64,000 nt of DNA, from assembly GCF_020708045.1 (NCBI RefSeq), contig NZ_JAJFES010000012.1, forward strand, positions 1-64,000, read 5' to 3'. The position numbers and the translations under genes were made by a program. The notes beneath the pieces are model-generated. The model searched no databases and was not told the origin of the DNA. It was given only the letters and a program-made list of their open reading frames with translations. Within the stretch, counting starts at the first letter, position 1, and the number at the start of each line of letters is the position of its first letter. This document shows, piece by piece, positions 58,402-64,000 of the stretch. The DNA comes from Massilia sp. IC2-278. Lineage in GTDB: Bacteria; Pseudomonadota; Gammaproteobacteria; Burkholderiales; Burkholderiaceae_D.

Positions 58402-59214
58402 ATGAAAGCACGCAAGACAATCTGCAGCCTGGTGTGCGCGCTGCTGCCGCTCGGTCCGCTGACCCTGGCACCCGTGGCCGCACAGGCACAAAATTATGCT
58501 CGCGACCGCATGCCGGCGCCCGACATCCGCGGCTTCGACGTCGAGGAAGTGCGCCGCATCGCTCCCGGCGTGGAACTGCATTTCAATCTGTACGGCACGC
58601 CCGGCGGCAACGCCACGGTGAAGATCGACGGCGCCACCCGCAACCTGCGCCTGCACGAGCTCGACCGTGGCCAGTACGCCGGCACCTACACGATCGGCAC
58701 CCACGACCGCATCCGCAACGGTAGCCGCGTGACGGCCGACCTGCGCGTGGGCGACCGCGTGGCCAGCGACGTGCTGCGCGAAACCCTGGTGCGCGACGGC
58801 GCGCCGCCGGCAACCCAGCGCAACCTGGCCGCCGACAACCGCGGCCGCACGACCGAGTCCCCGCGCGCGGCGCGCTACTGCACCAATTGCGCCACCGTGG
58901 AAGCAGTGAACGTGGTCGAGCACAAGGGTTCCGGCGCCCTGGGTACGGTGGGCGGCGCCGTCATCGGCGGCCTGCTCGGCAACCAGGTCGGCAGCGGTAG
59001 CGGCCGCACGGCGGCAACGGCGGCCGGCGCCATCGGCGGCGCAGTGGTGGGGCGCAATATCGAGCAAAATCAGCGCCGCGACCAGCGTTACGAAGTCGTG
59101 GTCCGGTATTCGGGGAATGGCGCGACGCAAACCCTGCAATACGACAACGATCCAGGCTTCCGTGCCGGCGACGCGGTACGCGTGAACGACGGCGTGCTGT
59201 CGCGCGACCAGTAA
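58402..59214 (+). CDS. Glycine-zipper outer-membrane-type protein
   Basis: Product of 270 residues. A signal peptide (MKARKTICSLVCALLPLGPLTLAPVAAQA) precedes a beta-rich region (ELHFNLYGTPGGNATVKIDG, RGQYAGTYTIG, a repeat of DRIRNGSRVTADLRV). The glycine zipper GTVGGAVIGGLLGNQVGSGSG...ATAAGAIGGAVVGRNIEQ (about residues 180-215) is of the SlyB/17 kDa antigen type and could form a membrane hairpin. A C-terminal DPGFRAGDAVRVNDG fold follows. Role in envelope integrity is inferred only. GGAGG precedes the ATG. Its stop codon TAA forms the left target-like flank of the MITE-like element at 59215. Confidence 0.82.
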   Translation: MKARKTICSLVCALLPLGPLTLAPVAAQAQNYARDRMPAPDIRGFDVEEVRRIAPGVELHFNLYGTPGGNATVKIDGATRNLRLHELDRGQYAGTYTIGTHDRIRNGSRVTADLRVGDRVASDVLRETLVRDGAPPATQRNLAADNRGRTTESPRAARYCTNCATVEAVNVVEHKGSGALGTVGGAVIGGLLGNQVGSGSGRTAATAAGAIGGAVVGRNIEQNQRRDQRYEVVVRYSGNGATQTLQYDNDPGFRAGDAVRVNDGVLSRDQ

Positions 59215-59371
59215 GAGCCTATCTCAGTAGGCTCGAGTCGCCGCTGGTGCGCCTGACAAGCGGGGGCTGCGTTGCTCGTCGTTGCATGGAACCACCATGC
59301 GGCCTCCTCGCGCCTTGCCCGCGCTTGCCATGCATCGCCATCCGCTTCCTCGTGCCGACTGAGATAGGCTC
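59215..59371. mobile_element. 157 bp MITE-like element with perfect 14 bp inverted ends and TAA flanks
   Basis: Left end GAGCCTATCTCAGT (59215-59228) and right end ACTGAGATAGGCTC (59358-59371) are perfect inverted repeats. TAA flanks both sides (59212-59214 and 59372-59374), like a 3 bp target duplication. There is no coding capacity. Inside, on the minus strand, GGGCAAGGCGC...AACGCAGCC blocks resemble the dispersed repeats at 29778 and 50214. The left TAA is the stop codon of the glycine-zipper gene. Confidence 0.7.
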
Positions 59372-59513
59372 TAAGGCGGCGATTCAAAACGAAACCGGCT
59401 CCGATAAGGCGCTCTCGTCCTGAGAAAGCCGCATCGGAGCCGATTCCTGCACTGCTACAACTGCCGGGCATTCCTGTGAACTGCTCCGGTAAAACATGTG
59501 CCGGTAGGAGCGA

Positions 59514-60368
59514 TCAGGCGGTGGCGAGCATCTGGTCGTCGCCGGCCGCATCGAGCTCGGCCTTCTTGCCGGCAGCCTTGGTGCGCGAGCGCGATGGCGG
59601 CAGGCGGCGCAGCGTCTTGAGGGCTTCGGCGTCCTTGATGCCGATGGTGCGCTGGTCGACGGTGATCAGGCCGATTTCGTTGAACGCCGACAGTGTGCGG
59701 CTGACGGTTTCCAGGGTCAGGCCGAGGTAGCTGCCGATCTCGTGGCGCGTCATGCGCAGGTTGAACAGCTTGCTCGAGTAACCCATGGCGGCGAAGCGGT
59801 CGGCCAGCGACACCAGGAAGCGGGCCACGCGGGCTTCGGCCGAGAGGGCGCCGAGCATGCCGATCATCGCCTGTTCGCGCACCAGCTCGCGGCTCATCAC
59901 GCCGTACATCAGGTTTTCGAGCTCCATGTGCACGCGGCCCAGGGCGGTCAGTTTCTTGAACGGCAGCAGGATCAGGTCGCAGTCGGACAAGGCCACGGCC
60001 TCGGAGGCGTAGTGGCGGGTGTGGATGCCGTCGACGCCGAGCATGTCGCCCTTCATCGGGAAGCTCAGCACCTGCTCATTGCCGAATTCGTCGATGAGCA
60101 CGGTTTTCAGGAAGCCGGAGTTGACGATGTACAGGGTGTCGAAGGCCTGGCCGATGGTGTGCACGCGCTGGCCGGTCTTGAATTGTACGTGCTGGAACAG
60201 CAACTCTTCCGAGTTGACCGAGACCGCGGCCGGAATATGCAGCAGGTCGCAGACTTCCTTCAGGTTGGACCACAGGCGGCCCTGGCGCTGGCGGCCGGCC
60301 TCCATGGGCGTGGTATGCATGGTCGACGTGCTGGCGGTGCGTTGGTCTGTCGTTTGCTGGGACTGCAT
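59514..60368 (-). CDS. Crp/Fnr-family transcriptional regulator
   Basis: Product of 284 residues. A cNMP-binding-like beta barrel (GQRVHTIGQAFDTLYIVNSGFLKTVL, GDMLGVDGIHTRHYASEAVAL), a dimer helix and an HTH with recognition helix LTLETVSRTLSAF (the ExxSR pattern of Fnr). Only one N-terminal cysteine is present in the region where FNR has its four Fe-S ligands, so an oxygen-labile cluster is unlikely or differs. Two in-frame ATGs exist: 60374 has GGAG touching it, whereas 60368 has GGAG at 6 bases and is chosen. The C-terminal tail is basic and Ala-rich. A TTGA-N6-TCAA site lies at 62066 near the usp gene. Confidence 0.85.
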   Translation of the reverse strand: MQSQQTTDQRTASTSTMHTTPMEAGRQRQGRLWSNLKEVCDLLHIPAAVSVNSEELLFQHVQFKTGQRVHTIGQAFDTLYIVNSGFLKTVLIDEFGNEQVLSFPMKGDMLGVDGIHTRHYASEAVALSDCDLILLPFKKLTALGRVHMELENLMYGVMSRELVREQAMIGMLGALSAEARVARFLVSLADRFAAMGYSSKLFNLRMTRHEIGSYLGLTLETVSRTLSAFNEIGLITVDQRTIGIKDAEALKTLRRLPPSRSRTKAAGKKAELDAAGDDQMLATA

Positions 60369-60786
60369 GCTCATCTCCAGTGAAGAATTCTTTCGGGTGA
60401 GGCCGCGAGTGGCGCTGCACCGGTGCTTCAATAGGAATTCAGGAACGGCGGCAGGCTGGCTTACGGAGAGAAAGGTGATCGCAAGCAAGTCGATACGCTG
60501 GATTCAGTATGCCAACACGAGTCCGGCAGTGGTATCAGCAATGGCTGAATGTGTAGGTAGGAGAGAAGGTAGGAATGTAGGAGTATTCCGACCGAATTAC
60601 TTGCCGCATAGAGGGAGAGGCTTGTTCGCAGCGGATGCGGACCACTGCGAATGGATCAAAGTGCGCGTGGCGCTGGTGGCACGAATGCGACTGGACGGTG
60701 TCCAAGTTGATTAGGCTTGTTGACGCGTCCTTGCCCATACCGCAGTCGTGCCGGAAATACTTTTACGCCAGCATACGGCGGCGCGG
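60369..60786. other. Gene-free stretch between the Crp/Fnr gene and the NarL-type regulator
   Basis: It contains the leader of the Crp/Fnr gene. I see no repeat or RNA gene in it; short ORFs here are shadows. Confidence 0.5.
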
Positions 60787-61431
60787 TCAAGCCTTCATCG
60801 GCGCCAGCAGGCGGTGCGCCACCGCATACTGCACCATTTCCGACAACGAAGTCATGCCCATCTTCTGCATGATGCGCGTCTTGTGTGTGCTGACGGTTTT
60901 CACCGACAAGTGCAAATTGTTGGCGATCTCGGTAATCGACTTGCCGCCCACCAGCAGCGAAAACACCTCGAACTCGCGGTCCGACAACTGCTTGTGCAGC
61001 AATTGCTCGTTCGGCGCCATGATGTTCAGGGCCAGTTGCTCGGCCACCTCGGTGCTGATGTAGGGCCGCCCCGAGGCCACCTTGCGGATCGCCCCCACCA
61101 GCTGGGTGCCCGCGCTTTCCTTGGTGAGGTAGCCCTGGGCCCCGGCGCGGATCGCCCGCACCGCGTACTGTTCCTCTTCGTGCATGGTGAGGATGAGGAT
61201 GGCCAGCTTCGGCGCCTCGCTGCGCACCTGGCGGATCAGGTCGACCCCGCTGCGCCCGGGCATCGACAAGTCGAGCAGCAGCAAATCGAAGCCGCCCTGG
61301 CGCACCAGGGACAGCACCTCGAAGCCGTTGGTGGCTTCGCCGACGATCTCGACGTCGAGTGCGCCGTCGAGGATGCGCTTGAGTCCTTCGCGCATGATGG
61401 TGTGATCATCTGCGATGACGATTCTGATCAT
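60787..61431 (-). CDS. NarL/FixJ-family response regulator
   Basis: Product of 214 residues. A receiver (IADDHTIMREGLKRIL, Asp54 in LLLDLSMPGRSGV, TMHEEEQYAVRAIRAGAQGYLTKESA with Lys) and a LuxR-type HTH (LSDREFEVFSLLVGGKSITEIANNLHLSVKTVSTHKTRIMQKMGM). It is a DNA-binding regulator of the NarL type with no kinase gene beside it. The usp gene lies 96 bases upstream on the same strand. Confidence 0.92.
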   Translation of the reverse strand: MIRIVIADDHTIMREGLKRILDGALDVEIVGEATNGFEVLSLVRQGGFDLLLLDLSMPGRSGVDLIRQVRSEAPKLAILILTMHEEEQYAVRAIRAGAQGYLTKESAGTQLVGAIRKVASGRPYISTEVAEQLALNIMAPNEQLLHKQLSDREFEVFSLLVGGKSITEIANNLHLSVKTVSTHKTRIMQKMGMTSLSEMVQYAVAHRLLAPMKA

Positions 61432-61527
61432 GTTGCATTCTCCCCAGTTCCAGGCAAGCCGTGGCTATTGCTTCCACCTTATATATAGATGCAGGGTGCA
61501 CGGGACGGCGCGCACCCGTCCGGCCGC

Positions 61528-61995
61528 TCAGTCCGGCGCCGGCTCGCTGATCAGGCGGTGCACCAGCACCGGGCGCGTGGTTTGCGCCAGCACCTTGTTG
61601 GTGACGCTGCCCAGCAGCAGCTGCCCCCAGCCGCTGCGCCCGTGCGAGCCCATGAAGATCAGGTCGCAGCCCTGCTGCTCGGCGACCTCGACGATCTTCA
61701 GGGCGGTGGCGTCGGAAAACGCCGTCATGCAGCTGTGCTGCAGGTTGGCCCTGGCGCAGGAATGCATGATGCGGCCCATGTAGTCCTCGCCCATGCGCTT
61801 CATCTGTTCGGCGTATTCTTCCTCGCTCGGGTAGGATGGCGGGATGATTTCGACGTAGACGGGGTACTGGTACTCGGGCGCGACGAACAGGGCCAGCACT
61901 TCGGCGCCCATCTGTTGCGCGAATTTGACGCCGGCACAGGCCGTATGTTGCGAGACGGCCGAGCCGTCGGTGGTGATCAGGATTTTCCGGTACAT
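61528..61995 (-). CDS. Universal stress protein (UspA family)
   Basis: Product of 155 residues. MYRKILITTDGSAVSQHTACAGVKFAQQMGAEVLALFVAP is the Usp opening; the ATP-binding GSHGRSGWGQLLLGSVTNKVL (G-x2-G-x9-GS) near the C-terminus places it in the ATP-binding class. The 155-residue length is usual. A perfect TTGAG-N4-CTCAA palindrome lies 70 bases upstream (62066-62079), consistent with control by a Crp/Fnr-type regulator. Confidence 0.92.
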   Translation of the reverse strand: MYRKILITTDGSAVSQHTACAGVKFAQQMGAEVLALFVAPEYQYPVYVEIIPPSYPSEEEYAEQMKRMGEDYMGRIMHSCARANLQHSCMTAFSDATALKIVEVAEQQGCDLIFMGSHGRSGWGQLLLGSVTNKVLAQTTRPVLVHRLISEPAPD

Positions 61996-62379
61996 GGTTA
62001 TGTCCTCCCAGACGCACGTATTGTTACCTCACTGGGCAGTCCCGTGATTGCGATGACGCAAGCCCTTGAGTTTGCTCAAACATGAGCTCGCTAGCACCGG
62101 ACCGGTCCGGAAAACCGTGCACAATCGACGCGACCACAAAACAACACCTGGCTTGTGAAAAGATTCAGGAACCGCATGGTTTTATTGTCGCGGAATTAAG
62201 TTTCCTTGTCCATTTTGTTGTACCGCGATCGCCGACATTTACCTACGGCAACCACACTGCTACACTCGCTAACTGAATTTTGGGCTTCCTGCGAGGAAAG
62301 TAACGCGCGCGGAAGTCCGCATTACCAACGGACCGAAGCACGCAGACCGCGACATTTATATTATGGAGAAGCAGGGATT
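61996..62379. other. Gene-free stretch between usp and cheZ
   Basis: Contains the FNR-like palindrome (62066-62079) and presumably both divergent promoters. I see no recognisable sigma-28 promoter for cheZ and no repeat in it. Confidence 0.5.
62066..62079. promoter_or_regulatory. FNR/CRP-like palindrome upstream of the usp gene
   Basis: TTGAGTTTGCTCAA is a perfect palindrome of the form TTGA-N6-TCAA, close to the Fnr/Anr consensus TTGAT-N4-ATCAA. It is 71 bases upstream of the usp start. Confidence 0.45.
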
Positions 62380-63243
62380 ATGACCGACGCCGCTGACGAT
62401 TTCGACGCACTATTCGAGGAAGTGGCGGCCCAGCGTGCCAACGCGGCGCCGGCTCCTGCCGCCCCCGCAGCCGCTCCCGCAGCACAACCCGCCGACGAGG
62501 ACGACCTCGAGGCCTTGTTCGACCAGGTAGCCGCCGCTACGCCGGTAGCCGCAGCCGCAGTACCGGTAGCTGCCGCGGCCCCCGCGGCGGTGGCCTCTGC
62601 AACCGCAGCCCCTTCCGGCGACGCCGCCGAAGGCGAGGGCGGCAACATGTACGAGCGCCTGGGCGGCATCGTGCGCCTGCTGCACGACTCGCTGCGCGAG
62701 CTCGGCTACGACCGCGCGCTGACCGAAGCCTCGTCGCAGATCGTGGACGCCCAGGATCGCCTGGAATACGTCGCCACCCTGACCGAGCAGGCCGCCAACA
62801 AGGTGCTGAACACCCTGGACGAAGGCATGCCGGCCCAGGACAAGCTGTCGAAGCAGGCCCAGGACATGGAAACCCGCTGGAACGATCTGTTCTCCGGCAA
62901 GCTCGGCCTGGACGAATTCAAGGCCCTGGCCGGCGATTCGCGCCAGTTCGCGCAGGCCGTGTCGGTGGCCGCCGAAGCCGAAAAGGCGCGCCTGCTCGAC
63001 ATCATGATGGCCCAGGACTTCCAGGACATCACCGGCCAGCTGATCAAGAAAGTGGTCACCATCACCAAGACCGTCGAGAACGAGCTGGCCCAGCTGCTGC
63101 GCGACAACGCGCCGCCTGAAACCCGTGCCAAGCTGGCCGAGAAGGAAGCCGCACCGGCGCCGCTGATGCAAGGCCCGTCCGTGCCTGACGTGGCGCTGGA
63201 CCAGGACAATGTCGACGACCTTCTTGCCGATCTGGGATTCTAA
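62380..63243 (+). CDS. cheZ: CheZ, CheY-phosphate phosphatase
   Basis: Product of 287 residues. The long central helices (MYERLGGIVRLLHDSLRELGYDRAL, then EYVATLTEQAANKVLNTLDEG) are those of CheZ; AQDFQDITGQLIKKVV holds the catalytic Gln; the C-terminal DQDNVDDLLADLGF is the CheY-binding helix. The first 90 residues are an Ala/Pro-rich extension with two copies of an acidic motif (DDFDALFEEVA and DDLEALFDQVA). CheZ dephosphorylates CheY and ends tumbling signals. The start at 62380 has a GGAG-like site; the in-frame ATG at 62206 lies in intergenic DNA. Its stop overlaps the cheA start (TAATG). Confidence 0.93.
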   Translation: MTDAADDFDALFEEVAAQRANAAPAPAAPAAAPAAQPADEDDLEALFDQVAAATPVAAAAVPVAAAAPAAVASATAAPSGDAAEGEGGNMYERLGGIVRLLHDSLRELGYDRALTEASSQIVDAQDRLEYVATLTEQAANKVLNTLDEGMPAQDKLSKQAQDMETRWNDLFSGKLGLDEFKALAGDSRQFAQAVSVAAEAEKARLLDIMMAQDFQDITGQLIKKVVTITKTVENELAQLLRDNAPPETRAKLAEKEAAPAPLMQGPSVPDVALDQDNVDDLLADLGF

Positions 63244-64000
63244 TGGACGATATGCTCAAGGACTTCGTCGTCGAGGCGATGGATCTGGCAGTCAATGTTG
63301 AAGAGCACCTGCTGCGCCTCGAACGCGACCCCGAGAACAAGGAAACGCTGAATGCGGTGTTTCGTTCGTTCCACACCATCAAGGGCGGCGCCGGCTTCAT
63401 GGGCCTGCCCGCGCTGGTCGCGGCCTGCCACCTGACCGAAAACCTGTTCGACGCGCTGCGCACCGGCGCCGCGCCCGTCACGCCGCTGTCGATCGAAGCG
63501 GCGCTGCAGGCATCGGGCTTCGTGGCCGACCAGCTGAACGACCTGAACAACGGCGCCGCGCCGGAACAGCTCGCGCCCATGCCGCAGGACCTGGAACGCA
63601 TCCTGATGGATGCGATCGAAGGCAAGGCCGCGGCTGCGTCGACTACCGCGCCGGCTGCTGCTGCGCCGGCTCCGGTGGCTGCGCCGGTTGTCGAGGCCGC
63701 TCCGGTTGCCGCGCCTGCCGCCGCCGCCGGCGAAGATGGCCTGGACTGGACCGCGATGTACAACGCCGTGGTGCCGGCTGCGAATGCGATCGCCGTCGCT
63801 GCGCCGGTTGCAGCGCCTGCCGCGTCTGCCGCCGCCCCTGCACCGACCGAATCCGCGCCTGCCGCGGCCGCATCCGCCGCGCCTGCCGCAGCCGCGCCCG
63901 CCGCGGGAAAGCCGGGCTGGGACGGCGTCGAGCGCCGTGGCGACAACAAGGTGGCCGACGCCCGCGCCGCCGCCGCGCCGGCAAAGGACGAAAGCATCCG
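63243..64000 (+). CDS. cheA: CheA chemotaxis histidine kinase, N-terminal part
   Basis: The first 252 codons are in the window; the gene runs off the right edge. The Hpt (P1) domain has phospho-acceptor His44 in SFHTIKGGAGFMG. It is followed by a very long Ala/Pro-rich linker (about residues 128-230) and WDGVERRGD before the edge. CheA phosphorylates CheY and CheB in response to chemoreceptors. It overlaps cheZ by one base, so the two are co-translated; the P2, dimerisation, kinase and CheW-like domains lie outside the window. Confidence 0.93.
   Translation, partial: MDDMLKDFVVEAMDLAVNVEEHLLRLERDPENKETLNAVFRSFHTIKGGAGFMGLPALVAACHLTENLFDALRTGAAPVTPLSIEAALQASGFVADQLNDLNNGAAPEQLAPMPQDLERILMDAIEGKAAAASTTAPAAAAPAPVAAPVVEAAPVAAPAAAAGEDGLDWTAMYNAVVPAANAIAVAAPVAAPAASAAAPAPTESAPAAAASAAPAAAAPAAGKPGWDGVERRGDNKVADARAAAAPAKDESI

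Noticed and set aside
63600-63900. GCC/GCG-rich repeated stretch as a possible mobile repeat
   Set aside because: It encodes the Ala/Pro-rich linker of CheA and stays in frame; codon-level repetition explains it.

Overview
The window is a 64 kb chromosomal segment of a GC-rich betaproteobacterium, most likely Oxalobacteraceae of the Massilia/Telluria/Duganella type. The evidence is gene content: an htpX/dapA/bamC/mutS housekeeping block, a PEP-CTERM protein, a CphA pair with a DUF1854/ABC partner, cheZ next to cheA, many hybrid kinases, and short GTGGGCAC/GTGGACAC palindromic repeats between genes. Genus is inferred from general knowledge, not from a database search. I saw no rRNA, tRNA, CRISPR array, prophage or full-length insertion sequence.

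Layout. (1) 0-13.3 kb: mostly housekeeping genes: a GFA-family fragment, PHP phosphatase, htpX, YciO-type protein, M50 protease, methyltransferase, dapA, bamC, a lipoprotein, roxA, slyD and mutS with a translationally coupled, degenerate phosphoesterase-like gene. (2) 13.4-20.3 kb: a signalling island made of a pseudo-receiver, a single receiver, a LOV-type blue-light histidine kinase and, divergently, a 1374-residue CheB-CheR-PAS-kinase-receiver fusion. (3) 20.4-21.7 kb: a PEP-CTERM protein and a LysE exporter. (4) 21.8-29.7 kb: a cyanophycin locus with CphA, a CphA-like paralogue whose Mur-ligase P-loop is lost, and a divergent ABC exporter plus DUF1854 protein. (5) 30-37.8 kb: small metabolic and stress genes, a PRISE reductase, a glycosyltransferase and a class II UvrA. 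(6) 37.9-44.0 kb: a four-gene overlapping operon of CHASE3-GAF-kinase-3xREC, CheR, CheB and REC-kinase. (7) 44.2-46.6 kb: ahpC-ahpF. (8) 46.7-50.2 kb: an unknown lipoprotein, a candidate small membrane peptide and a RecQ-family helicase. (9) 50.3-56.2 kb: the overlapping DNA-repair operon exonuclease-ligase-Lhr helicase-PdeM. (10) 56.3-64 kb: a LytS-type kinase whose LytTR regulator carries an in-frame TAG, a glycine-zipper protein, a Crp/Fnr regulator, a NarL-type regulator, a UspA protein, and cheZ-cheA running off the edge.

The strongest themes are signal transduction (five histidine kinases besides CheA, several receivers, two CheB/CheR sets away from the main che genes), nitrogen/carbon storage as cyanophycin, and oxidative or DNA-damage defence. 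Intergenic DNA carries at least three kinds of small mobile-looking repeats: REP-like palindromes in inverted pairs, a 114 bp element with 20 bp imperfect inverted ends, and a 157 bp MITE-like element flanked by TAA on both sides.
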